From Pseudooceanicola marinus (GTDB lineage Bacteria; Pseudomonadota; Alphaproteobacteria; Rhodobacterales; Rhodobacteraceae), in assembly GCF_020177265.1 (NCBI RefSeq), contig NZ_JAIVMC010000001.1, positions 558,001 to 622,000 on the forward strand: 64,000 nt of DNA, in the 5' to 3' direction. The translations under genes were made by a program, and so were the position numbers. This document shows positions 15,234 through 22,917 of this stretch, one piece after another; within the stretch, counting starts at the first letter, position 1, and each line of letters begins with the position of its first letter. Below the pieces are notes generated by a model. It worked only from the letters and a program-made list of their open reading frames with translations, had not been told where the DNA came from and searched no databases.

Positions 15234-16103
15234 ATGCGTAATATCACACTCGACAACATTACCGACGCCGTCATCAAATCCATGGATGGCGACATTCCCG
15301 CGCGCAACCGCGAGATCATGCAGGCCGCGCTGAAGCATATGCACGCCTTCATGAAAGAGGTGAACCTGACCTACGACGAATGGCTGGGGGCCATGGAATG
15401 GATGCGCCGCGCCGGCGAGATTTCCAGCGAGGCACGCAACGAATTCATCCTGATCTCGGACATCCTGGGCGTCGAAGTGCTGGCCGACATGCTGGACAAG
15501 AAACCCACCCATGACGAGACCATCTCGACCGTGCTGGGCCCGTTCTACCGCGAAAACCCGCCCGTGCTGCCGAAGGGCGCCTCGATCATCCAGAAGGATT
15601 TCGAAGGCCAGGAAACCGTCCGCGTCTCCGGCACCATCTACGACACCGAAGGCAACCCCGTTCCGGGCGTGACCATGGATGTCTGGGAAGATGCGCCGAA
15701 CGGCCTGTACGAACAGCAGGACCCGGATCAGCCGGACTTCAACCTGCGCGGCCGCTTCGAGACCGACGAGAACGGCCAGTACGAGTTCGTCGCCATTCGC
15801 CCCGTGCCCTATCCCATCCCCTATGATGGCGCCGCGGGTGAGCTGCTGAAGTACATGGGTCATCACCCCTGGCGCCCCGGTCACATCCACTTCATGATCT
15901 CCAAGGACGGCTACAAGGGCCTGATCTCGCAGATCTACGACAGCGAGACCGAATACCTGGACAACGACAGCGTCTTCGCCGTGAAGGAAGACCTGATCGG
16001 CAAGCTGGAGAAGGCCCCCGAGGGTGCCGACACCGATCTGGTGATGACCTTCGACTTCAAGATCCGCTCGAACGCGCTGGTCGACAGCGTCGCCGCCGAG
16101 TGA
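15234..16103 (+). CDS. Intradiol ring-cleavage dioxygenase (hydroxyquinol/catechol 1,2-dioxygenase family)
   Basis: 289 residues from the ATG of MRNITLDN behind GGGAGG. The N-terminal helical domain (to about residue 100) is of the catechol/hydroxyquinol dioxygenase type. The Fe(III) ligands are visible: Tyr in NGLYEQQ, Tyr in the PVPYPIPYDG region, and the two His of HHPWRPGHIHF. The YPIPYDG and HPWRPGHIHFM blocks are closer to hydroxyquinol 1,2-dioxygenases than to catechol enzymes, which usually have GPTQ and HGQRPAHIHF. It opens an aromatic diol between the hydroxyl groups to a cis,cis-muconate or maleylacetate. The next gene is a muconate cycloisomerase-like enzyme, which argues for a muconate product; the true substrate is open. 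Confidence 0.85.
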   Translation: MRNITLDNITDAVIKSMDGDIPARNREIMQAALKHMHAFMKEVNLTYDEWLGAMEWMRRAGEISSEARNEFILISDILGVEVLADMLDKKPTHDETISTVLGPFYRENPPVLPKGASIIQKDFEGQETVRVSGTIYDTEGNPVPGVTMDVWEDAPNGLYEQQDPDQPDFNLRGRFETDENGQYEFVAIRPVPYPIPYDGAAGELLKYMGHHPWRPGHIHFMISKDGYKGLISQIYDSETEYLDNDSVFAVKEDLIGKLEKAPEGADTDLVMTFDFKIRSNALVDSVAAE

Positions 16104-16109
16104 GCCCTT

Positions 16110-16175
16110 CGGGCAGGCGTTTCCCCTTCGCCTGCCCGTCCTGTCGCCGCGCCCCCTTCGGCGCGGCGTCTTTTT
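16110..16175 (+). terminator. Two intra-operon hairpins after the dioxygenase gene, the second terminator-like
   Basis: Arms CGGGCAGGCG/CGCCTGCCCG (16110-16138) are followed by arms CGCCGCGCC/GGCGCGGCG (16145-16168) and TCTTTTT. This is a good intrinsic terminator in the middle of an apparent operon, so the dioxygenase is probably made in excess over the downstream enzymes, which rely on readthrough or their own promoter. Confidence 0.8.
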
Positions 16176-16209
16176 CTGATTTCCCCGATTTTTCGAGCCC
16201 GGAGCCGCC

Positions 16210-17388
16210 ATGAACAGCCCCCGCATCGCCGCCCCCGATCCCGCCGCCGCCACCGGCGACCTGATGCAGGCCACGGCCGTGCGCCGGATCACCGCGCGGA
16301 TCATCGAGGCGCCGACGCGGCGCAAGCACAAGCTGTCCAATACCTCTGTCGCCCACCAGGGCTATATCTTCGTCGAGGTCGAGCTGGAAAACGGCGTGAC
16401 CGGCCATGGCGAGGGCTCGACCCTGGGCGGTCCCCGCTGGGCGGAGGAAAGCACCGAGGCGATGAAGGCCAATATCGACGCCTATCTCGCCCCCGCCCTG
16501 CTGGGTCATCCCGCCTGCAACCTGGAACAGGCCGCCACGCTGATGGCCCGGGCCTGCAAGCGCAACTATGCCGCCAAGTCGGCTATCGACATGGCACTGC
16601 TGGATGCCACCGGCAAGACTCTGGGCCTGCCCGCCCATGTCCTGCTGGGCGGCGCCCGCGCCAGCTCCTTCTCCGCGATCTGGGCGCTGGCCTCGGGCGA
16701 TGCGGGCCAGGAGGTCGAAGAGGCCAAGGGCATGATCGAGAAGGGCTGGTTCAACCGCTTCAAGATCAAGCTGGGCTTTGCCGATCCGGCCACCGACCTG
16801 AACCGCCTCGCGGCGCTGCAAAAGGCCCTGCCTGCCGGCACCGACATCATCGCCGACGTTAACCAGGGCTGGTCCGAGGGCGATTTCATCCGCTACCTGC
16901 CGCGCCTGGTGGATCTGGGCGTCAGCCTGGTGGAACAGCCCCTGCCCGCCGACCAGATGGCCGGCATGGCCCGCGCGGCCGATCGCTCTCCGATCCCGAT
17001 CATGATGGATGAGGGCGTCTTCACCCCCGCCGAGGCCTTCGACGGCTGCACCCGCGCCGCAGGCTCCGTGCTGTCGCTCAAACTGTGCAAGCACGGCGGC
17101 GTCCACGCCCTGAAACAGGTCGCGGGCATCGCGGATGCGGCGGGCGTGCAACTCTATGGCGGCTGCCTGCTGGAAAGCTCCATCGGGGCGGCGGCGCATC
17201 TGCAGGTCTTCGCCACCCTGCCCAAGCTGCACTGGGGGACCGAGCATTTCGGCCCCAAGATCCTGATCGAGGATCTGGTGACCGATGGCCTGCGCTACGA
17301 GGACTTCCGCGTGCATCTGCCCGAAGGCCCCGGCCTCGGCATCACCCCCGACCCCGAGCGCATCGAGCGTTACGCCCGCAAAGACTGA
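16210..17388 (+). CDS. Muconate cycloisomerase-like enzyme (mandelate racemase/muconate lactonizing family)
   Basis: 392 residues. The enolase-superfamily fold is shown by an N-terminal capping domain and a barrel carrying FKIKLG (the KxK catalytic lysines), ADVNQGW (Asp), VEQPLP (Glu), MMDEGVF (Asp/Glu) and SLKLCKHGG (second catalytic Lys). These are the residues of muconate cycloisomerases (CatB), which close cis,cis-muconate to muconolactone with Mn2+ or Mg2+. Its place right after an intradiol dioxygenase supports this role. No muconolactone isomerase (CatC) is present, and the usual CatB length is near 370-375; the extra N-terminal 15-20 residues may mean a later start. Confidence 0.85.
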   Translation: MNSPRIAAPDPAAATGDLMQATAVRRITARIIEAPTRRKHKLSNTSVAHQGYIFVEVELENGVTGHGEGSTLGGPRWAEESTEAMKANIDAYLAPALLGHPACNLEQAATLMARACKRNYAAKSAIDMALLDATGKTLGLPAHVLLGGARASSFSAIWALASGDAGQEVEEAKGMIEKGWFNRFKIKLGFADPATDLNRLAALQKALPAGTDIIADVNQGWSEGDFIRYLPRLVDLGVSLVEQPLPADQMAGMARAADRSPIPIMMDEGVFTPAEAFDGCTRAAGSVLSLKLCKHGGVHALKQVAGIADAAGVQLYGGCLLESSIGAAAHLQVFATLPKLHWGTEHFGPKILIEDLVTDGLRYEDFRVHLPEGPGLGITPDPERIERYARKD

Positions 17389-17399
17389 AGGGACATCCG

Positions 17400-17789
17400 A
17401 TGACCAACACCCTTGCTGCCCGTTTCACGGAGATGGGGCAGATGCTGGCCGCGAAACCGCATCTGCTGCGCCTCGGCGCGCTCTTCTCCGAGACCCTCCT
17501 GATCGAGGTCGACGGCAACGAATACTACCTGACCTTCCACCGTGGCCAGCTGGAGCGCGTCACCGAAGGCCCCAGCCGTCAGACCCCCTGGCGCTTTGCC
17601 CTGCGCGTCGATGGCGAGGCGCTGGCGAAATTCTGGGAGCCGGTGCCCGAGCCCTGCTTCCACGATATCTTCGGCTTCGTCAAAACCGGGCGCGGCCGCA
17701 TCGACGGCGACATCCTCGCCCTGGTGAAGAACCTGCGGTTCTTCAAGGAATTCATGGCCCTGGGCCGCAGCCAGGAGGTTTCCGCATGA
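17400..17789 (+). CDS. Small SCP2-like hypothetical protein in the dioxygenase operon
   Basis: 129 residues. I do not recognise a named family with certainty. The region PWRFALRVDGEALAKFW and the following GRGRIDGDILALVKNL resemble the sterol-carrier-protein-2 like fold found in small proteins beside hydrolases. There is no signal peptide or membrane segment. It begins 11 bases after the cycloisomerase gene and its stop overlaps the ATG of the hydrolase (ATGA), so it is translationally coupled and should work in the same pathway, perhaps by binding a hydrophobic intermediate (inference). Confidence 0.7.
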   Translation: MTNTLAARFTEMGQMLAAKPHLLRLGALFSETLLIEVDGNEYYLTFHRGQLERVTEGPSRQTPWRFALRVDGEALAKFWEPVPEPCFHDIFGFVKTGRGRIDGDILALVKNLRFFKEFMALGRSQEVSA

Positions 17790-18628
17790 GCGTCGCATAT
17801 GAGCCGATCACCGGCCGTTACCTGACCATCGAGGTCGCAGGCCGTCCCGTCCGCATCTACATCGAGGAAGCCGGTCAGGGTCAGCCCGTGATCTGCTTCC
17901 ACACCGCCGGCGCCGACAACCGCCAGTGGCGGCATATCATGAACGATGCGGAACTGACCGCGAACCACCGCTTCATCGCCCCCGACCTGCCCTGGCACGG
18001 CAAGTCGCTGCCGCCCGAAGGGTTCGAGGAAGAAGAATACCTGCTGACCACCGAGGTCTACGTGGAAACCGTGTTGAAGCTGGTAGAGGCGCTGGAACTG
18101 GAAAACCCGATCTACGCGGGCTGTTCCATGGGCGGGCGGATCGCCCTGCAACTGGCGCTGCACAACCCCGACCCCTTCAAGGGCTTCATCGCCATCGAGG
18201 CCAGCGACTTTCAGCCCGCCTGGTACGACATCGACTGGTTCCACCGCCCCGACGCCCATGGCGGCGAGATGGGCGCGGCCCTCGTCAGCGCCAATATCGC
18301 GCCGCAAGGTCCGGCGGCGGATCGCTGGGCGACCCAGTGGATGTTCATGCAGTCCGGCCCGGGCGTTTTCCGGGGCGATCTGAACTTCTACACCCGCGAC
18401 GACAGCCTGGTGGGCAAGCTGGGCGGGATCGACACCGCCAAGACGCCCGTGCACATCATGGTCGGCACCTACGACATGACCTGCACGCCGGAGGATGCCC
18501 GGCGCACGGCCGAGCAGATCCCCGGCGCCACGCTTGCCGTGATGGAAGAGATCGGGCATTTTCCGATGAGTGAAAACCCGGCCACCTTCCGTCCGCATTT
18601 CGTCGAGGCTCTCGCGAAGATGGGCTGA
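17786..18628 (+). CDS. Alpha/beta hydrolase, enol-lactone hydrolase-like
   Basis: 280 residues. The nucleophile elbow is GCSMGG (Ser), the acid lies in VGTYDMTCTP (Asp) and the His in GHFPMSE. An oxyanion-type HTAGADNRQW motif stands where most members have HG. This is the fold of PcaD-type 3-oxoadipate enol-lactone hydrolases and C-C bond hydrolases. In this operon it would act on a lactone made by the cycloisomerase. The start codon overlaps the upstream stop. The exact substrate cannot be read from sequence. Confidence 0.8.
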   Translation: MSVAYEPITGRYLTIEVAGRPVRIYIEEAGQGQPVICFHTAGADNRQWRHIMNDAELTANHRFIAPDLPWHGKSLPPEGFEEEEYLLTTEVYVETVLKLVEALELENPIYAGCSMGGRIALQLALHNPDPFKGFIAIEASDFQPAWYDIDWFHRPDAHGGEMGAALVSANIAPQGPAADRWATQWMFMQSGPGVFRGDLNFYTRDDSLVGKLGGIDTAKTPVHIMVGTYDMTCTPEDARRTAEQIPGATLAVMEEIGHFPMSENPATFRPHFVEALAKMG

Positions 18629-18648
18629 GGCGGCGAAAGCAGCTACCC

Positions 18649-19572
18649 TTGGACTTCAAACGTCTGAAATACTTCATCGCCGTGGCCGAAGAACTCCACT
18701 TCGGCCGCGCCGCCGCACGCCTAGAGATGGCGCAGCCGCCGCTGTCGCGCCAGATCGCGGCGCTGGAGGACCAGCTGGGGGTGAAGCTGTTCGATCGGGC
18801 GCGCAACCAGGTGCGCCTGACGGACGCGGGCGCGGTGCTGCTCGATCGTGCGCGGGAGATCCTGGCGGACCTCGACAGCGCCTATCGTGAGACCCGCCAG
18901 GTCGGCCAGGGGCGCGCCGGGCGGCTGCGCATCGCCTTCGTCGGCTCTGCCACCCACGGGCCGCTGCCGACCTTCATCAAGTCCTACCGCTCCCACTACC
19001 CGGAGGTGGACCTGTCGCTGTCGTCGATGAACAATGCCGAGCTGGAACGCTCGCTGATCCAGCGTGACATCGACATCGCCGTGGCGAGGCCCCGCCTGAA
19101 GGGGGATGAGTTCCGCTCCGCCCTGCTGATCCACGAGCCGCTGATCCTCGCCCTGCCCGACAGCTCGGAGGCGGCGCGCAAGACGGGGAAGCTGCAGCTG
19201 TCCGACGTGGCGGGCGAGACCTTCGTCCTCTACCCTCGCCGCCCGCGCCCCTCCTTCGCCGATCATATCCTGCAGACCTGCGCCGATGCGGGGTTCGTGC
19301 CCGCCGAACAGGTCTTCGCCCAGGACTACCAGACCGCGATCTCGCTGGTGGCCGTGGGGGTCGGCGTGGCCATGGTGCCGCGAAGCGTCTCCTTCTCGGC
19401 CCGGTCCGGCGTGACCTACCGCGACTACGAGGGCAACAACCCCGGCACCTCGTTGACGGTGCAGGCGCGGCTGGACAACCGCAAACCGCAGGTGACCAAC
19501 TTCTTCACCCTGCTGGCGCAGTTCACCCGCAAGGCCCGCCTGCCCGAGGCCGCGAAGCCGCCGCAGGCGTAA
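18649..19572 (+). CDS. LysR family transcriptional regulator, CatM/BenM-like
   Basis: 307 residues from a TTG start. The N-terminal winged helix begins MDFKRLKYFIAVAEELHFGR and has the PPLSRQIAALE recognition helix usual in CatR/BenM/CbnR proteins. The C-terminal two-lobe effector domain follows from about residue 90. It is last in the dioxygenase operon, 20 bases after the hydrolase. The ATAC-N7-GTAT palindrome at 15138-15158 matches the site of its closest characterised relatives, whose inducer is cis,cis-muconate. So it is the likely activator of the operon, including its own gene. Confidence 0.88.
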   Translation: MDFKRLKYFIAVAEELHFGRAAARLEMAQPPLSRQIAALEDQLGVKLFDRARNQVRLTDAGAVLLDRAREILADLDSAYRETRQVGQGRAGRLRIAFVGSATHGPLPTFIKSYRSHYPEVDLSLSSMNNAELERSLIQRDIDIAVARPRLKGDEFRSALLIHEPLILALPDSSEAARKTGKLQLSDVAGETFVLYPRRPRPSFADHILQTCADAGFVPAEQVFAQDYQTAISLVAVGVGVAMVPRSVSFSARSGVTYRDYEGNNPGTSLTVQARLDNRKPQVTNFFTLLAQFTRKARLPEAAKPPQA

Positions 19573-19608
19573 CCCATCAGGCTTCCCTGATCGTCACCCC
19601 CTTGGGTG

Positions 19609-20655
19609 TCAGGGCACCTGCGCGCGCTGGAAGGCATCGCTCCATCGCGTCAGGAGCTGGGCGCGGCGATTGCGATCCAACGCCACCAGGAGCGCGGGCG
19701 TCAGCGGGATCGACCGGCGCGCAGAAGGCGCCAGCCCGGTTTCCGGGGCCGCCATGTCCGCGACCAGCCCCGCCGCAGCCAGCATGCCCTGCGCCTCGGG
19801 CGTCAGCAGGAACTCCAGCAGCCGCCCCGAGGCCTCGGCGCGGTCTGCGCCCCTGGGGATCATGTAGCCGCGCGACAGGACCAGCGTGTAATCCTCGGGC
19901 AGGATGGTGCCCACCTCGTCGCCGGCCGCCGCCGTGGCCACGTAGGAGCCCAGCACGTTGTAGGCGATCAGGTAGCGCCCCTCGGCCACGCCGCCGATGA
20001 TCTCCGCCGAACAGCAGGTGGCGACGGCGCCGACGCGGGCGAAAGCCTCCAGCATGGAGCCGAAGGTCGTGGCCTCCAGGCTGTCGGCATAGGCGAAAAG
20101 AAAGCCCAGGCCGGATTCGGCAATGTCGTAGGTGGCGATGCGCCCCCGGTAGCGGTCCGGCTCGGCCCGCAGGGCGTCCAGCAGGGCGAAACGGCTGCGC
20201 GGCACCTCGTCGCCAGCCAGTAGCCGGGTGTTGTAGACGACCACCGCGGGCTCCATCGTCACGCCCCAGAGCTCGTCCCGCCAGCGTCGCGTCTCGGGCA
20301 GCGCCTCGGTCGCCGGCGAGCGATAGGGCGTGGCGCAGGCGGCGTTCACCAGCCAGACCATCTGTTGCACGGCGGAGGAGAAGACCGCATCGGCCACCGG
20401 CCCCTCGCCCCGACAATCGGCACGGGAACGGTCGAACAGCGCGTTGGATCCCCATTGTTCATAGGTGACGGTGAGCTCCGGATTGCGCTCCGCGAAGCGG
20501 GCGATGACCGGACCCAGAATGGCGATGTCGGTGGTGGAGCGCAGCAGGAAGGGCGTGTCTCCGCGTCCGAAACGCGCCGTCGCCTCCTGCGCGGCAAGCG
20601 GTGCGGGCAGGAACGACAGGCAGGTCAGGGCAAGCATGGCAAGACGGGCGATCAT
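19609..20655 (-). CDS. Periplasmic solute-binding protein co-transcribed with the TctDE system
   Basis: 348 residues. Residues 1-22 form a signal peptide ending in APLAAQ. The rest has the look of a family 1/iron-type extracellular binding protein (TTDIAILGPVIARFAERNP; WGVTMEPAVVVYNTRLL; CCSAEIIGGVAEGRYLIAYN). There are no permease or ATPase genes beside it. Its ATG overlaps the stop of the sensor kinase by four bases, so it belongs to the tctDE operon. That suggests a periplasmic sensing partner for the kinase rather than a transport role (inference). Its 3' end faces the LysR gene. Confidence 0.8.
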   Translation of the reverse strand: MIARLAMLALTCLSFLPAPLAAQEATARFGRGDTPFLLRSTTDIAILGPVIARFAERNPELTVTYEQWGSNALFDRSRADCRGEGPVADAVFSSAVQQMVWLVNAACATPYRSPATEALPETRRWRDELWGVTMEPAVVVYNTRLLAGDEVPRSRFALLDALRAEPDRYRGRIATYDIAESGLGFLFAYADSLEATTFGSMLEAFARVGAVATCCSAEIIGGVAEGRYLIAYNVLGSYVATAAAGDEVGTILPEDYTLVLSRGYMIPRGADRAEASGRLLEFLLTPEAQGMLAAAGLVADMAAPETGLAPSARRSIPLTPALLVALDRNRRAQLLTRWSDAFQRAQVP

Positions 20656-22052
20656 GGGGTCTCCTCCCCGGGGGCGGCGGGCAGATCCAGCGTGGCGCGG
20701 AAACCGCTATCGGTCTGCCCCAGATCGACGCGCCCGCCAAAGGCCTCGGCCACTGCCGTCACGATGGAAAAGCCGATGCCCGTGCTGCGCTCGCCACTGC
20801 CCGACGAGCGGTTGAACCGCGTGCCAAGCTTCTCGACGACCTCCGGCGCGGGCCCCGGCCCCGCATCCTCGACCCAGAGCTGGGCGCGCGCGCCTCCGCC
20901 CGCCACGCCCATGGTCACCGGCGCCTGCCCATGGGCCAGCGCATTGGCCAGCATGTTGCGCGCCGCCTCCCCCAGGGAGAAGGCATCGGCCATGACCATC
21001 ACCGGGTCCTCGCCGATCTCCAGCCGCAGGTCGGCCCCCGGCGACAGGGTGGCATGGTCGTCCTCCTCGAAGATCTCCAGCGCCACCTCGCGCAGGTCCA
21101 CGGCGACACGCGGCAGGCTGTCGGTGCGATGCACCACCAGCGCCCGGCTCAGGAGCTGGTCCAGCAGCCGACCCAGCGACCGCGTACGGATCAGCAGCCG
21201 GTCCAGCGCGCGCTCGCGGGTGGCACCGTCGCCCTCGGCGCGCGCCGTTTCGGCCTGCACCCGGATGGCCGCGACCGGCGTGCGCAGCTGGTGCGCGCTG
21301 TCGGCGATCAGGTTGCGCATCGCCGCGAACTGCCCCTCCAGCCGGCCCATGAAACGGTTCATGGCCCCCACCATCACCTGCAATTCCGACGGCAGACCGG
21401 CGACAGGCATCGGCGTCAGGTCGTGCGGGTCCCGTCCCGCCAGGTCCTCCGACAGGGCCTCCAGCGGGCGCAGGGCGCGGCGCAGGACCAGGGCGGCGAT
21501 CCCCATCAGGACCAGCCCCGCCAGCGCCATGGGCAGCAGGGCATTCAGCATCAGCTCGGTGGTCATCGCCTTGCGGGCGCGCAGGGTCTGGCCCACCGTC
21601 ACCTCCACCGGGCCGGAGAAGTCGCGCTCGACAAAACGCCGGGTCAGGCGGACGAAACGCGCGGGTTCACCGTGCAGGCTGGCCTCGAAGTAGCTGACCC
21701 CGGGCTCGCCGGCCTCCGGCACCGCCACCGGCGCGCGGGCGTCGAGCCCGGTCACCAGCTCTCCGCCCGGGCCGTGGACGGCGTAGTAGATCCGGTCGTC
21801 CGGGGCCTGCGCCAGCAGCTGGAAGGCGGACACCGGTAGATCGACGAAGGGTGCGCCATCCTGCACCCGGATCGCCTCCGCGATGTCGCGGGCGGCGCCC
21901 AGCAGGATCCGGTCATAGGATTGCCGCGCCGCCTGCTGACCGTTCCACCAGATCGAGCCTGTCACCAGCACGCCGCCCAGCAGGAGGATCACCAGCACCG
22001 CCCCCAGCACGCGGGAGGCCAAGCTGCGCGGCGGGGCCAGCAGGTCAGCCAT
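20652..22052 (-). CDS. tctE: Sensor histidine kinase, TctE-like
   Basis: 466 residues from the ATG that overlaps the response-regulator stop by eight bases. Two membrane segments (about residues 15-35 and 165-190) flank a periplasmic domain; a HAMP-like linker follows. The phosphoacceptor His lies in DSAHQLRTPVAAI. The ATPase domain has NMLANALAHG (N box), VEDAGPG (G1) and STGIGFSIV (G2). It should sense tricarboxylates, or a signal from the binding protein, and phosphorylate the partner regulator. The divergent tctCBA genes are the expected target. Confidence 0.88.
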   Translation of the reverse strand: MADLLAPPRSLASRVLGAVLVILLLGGVLVTGSIWWNGQQAARQSYDRILLGAARDIAEAIRVQDGAPFVDLPVSAFQLLAQAPDDRIYYAVHGPGGELVTGLDARAPVAVPEAGEPGVSYFEASLHGEPARFVRLTRRFVERDFSGPVEVTVGQTLRARKAMTTELMLNALLPMALAGLVLMGIAALVLRRALRPLEALSEDLAGRDPHDLTPMPVAGLPSELQVMVGAMNRFMGRLEGQFAAMRNLIADSAHQLRTPVAAIRVQAETARAEGDGATRERALDRLLIRTRSLGRLLDQLLSRALVVHRTDSLPRVAVDLREVALEIFEEDDHATLSPGADLRLEIGEDPVMVMADAFSLGEAARNMLANALAHGQAPVTMGVAGGGARAQLWVEDAGPGPAPEVVEKLGTRFNRSSGSGERSTGIGFSIVTAVAEAFGGRVDLGQTDSGFRATLDLPAAPGEETP

Positions 22053-22716
22053 CGACGGCGATCCGGTAGCCGACACCGCGCTGCGTGGCGATGCCCACCC
22101 CGCTGCCGGCGAATTTCTTGCGCAGCCGCGCGATGTAAAGCTCGATCGCGTTCACGCCGACATCGGTGCTGTCGAAGCCGTAGAGGGAATCGTAGAGCCG
22201 CGCCTTGGACAGGTATTGCCCCTGGTGGCGGATCAGCATGTCCAGCAGCGCCGCCTCGCGCCGGGTCAGGTCCAGCGGCCGCCCGTCCAGCGTCGCGCTG
22301 CGGTCCTTGGGCGCGTAGCACAGCGCGCCCAGCTCGATCTGGCCCTCTTTGCGGTCCGCCTCGCGGCGCACCAGCGCGCGCAGCCGCGCCTCCAGCTCTC
22401 GCTGATCGAAAGGCTTGCCCAGGTAGTCGTCTGCGCCCTGGTCCAGCGCCTCCACTCGATCGTCGACCGAGGTCAGCGCGGTCAGCATCAGCACCGGGGT
22501 GCGGTCGGCGGTGGCGCGCATCCGACGCAACAGCGACAGGCCGGACCCGTCGGGCAGGTTAATGTCTAGGATCAGCGCGTCATAGCGCTGCACGGCGCGG
22601 AAATCCTCGGCCTCCTCCAGGCTGGCCGCCAGGTCGCAGACCACCCCCGACCGGCCCAGATGAGCCACCACGCCCTCCGCCAGATCCTCGGCATCCTCGA
22701 CCATCAATACGCGCAT
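22045..22716 (-). CDS. tctD: Response regulator, OmpR/PhoB family, TctD-like
   Basis: 223 residues. The receiver domain holds the acidic pair in MVEDAED, the phosphoacceptor Asp in LILDINLPDGSG, Thr in LMLTALTS, and Lys in YLGKPFD. The C-terminal winged helix ends in the typical TQRGVGYRI. This is first in the tctDE-binding protein operon. A pair of ATGACAGG repeats, 11 bases apart, lies in the intergenic region shared with tctC and fits tandem binding by this class of regulator. Confidence 0.9.
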   Translation of the reverse strand: MRVLMVEDAEDLAEGVVAHLGRSGVVCDLAASLEEAEDFRAVQRYDALILDINLPDGSGLSLLRRMRATADRTPVLMLTALTSVDDRVEALDQGADDYLGKPFDQRELEARLRALVRREADRKEGQIELGALCYAPKDRSATLDGRPLDLTRREAALLDMLIRHQGQYLSKARLYDSLYGFDSTDVGVNAIELYIARLRKKFAGSGVGIATQRGVGYRIAVDG

Positions 22717-22780
22717 TCACACACCTTTCACACCTGCGGGCCTGGGGGCGTTTGTCGCCCCGAACCGTCGCCCTGCCCTT

Positions 22781-22808
22781 CCTGTCATGATGACAGGTTC
22801 ATGACAGG
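22781..22808. promoter_or_regulatory. Putative TctD operator
   Basis: CCTGTCATGATGACAGG is a perfect palindrome around one base. It is followed after three bases by a third ATGACAGG. The two ATGACAGG copies are 11 bases apart, the period used by OmpR/PhoB-type dimers binding in tandem. The site lies between tctD and tctC, about 110 bases before tctC. Confidence 0.75.
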
Positions 22809-22875
22809 TCAATCAGTTATTCATGTCCGGCCCGCAGGAAGAAGGTCCAGGCCTCACCTTCCTGGCGGGCGAAAA

Positions 22876-22900
22876 TGCCGGCGCAGGGAGAGTGCCGGCA
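22876..22900 (+). promoter_or_regulatory. Leader inverted repeat before tctC
   Basis: Arms TGCCGGC and GCCGGCA surround an 11-base loop just before the ribosome site GAGGAGA of tctC. It may fold in the mRNA leader. No assigned function. Confidence 0.4.
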
Positions 22901-22917
22901 GTTCTGAGGAGACACAC

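Noticed and set aside
16604-16660. Possible second regulator or promoter inside the cycloisomerase gene
   Set aside because: Only coding sequence of the enolase-type barrel is seen; no palindrome or start context supports a site.
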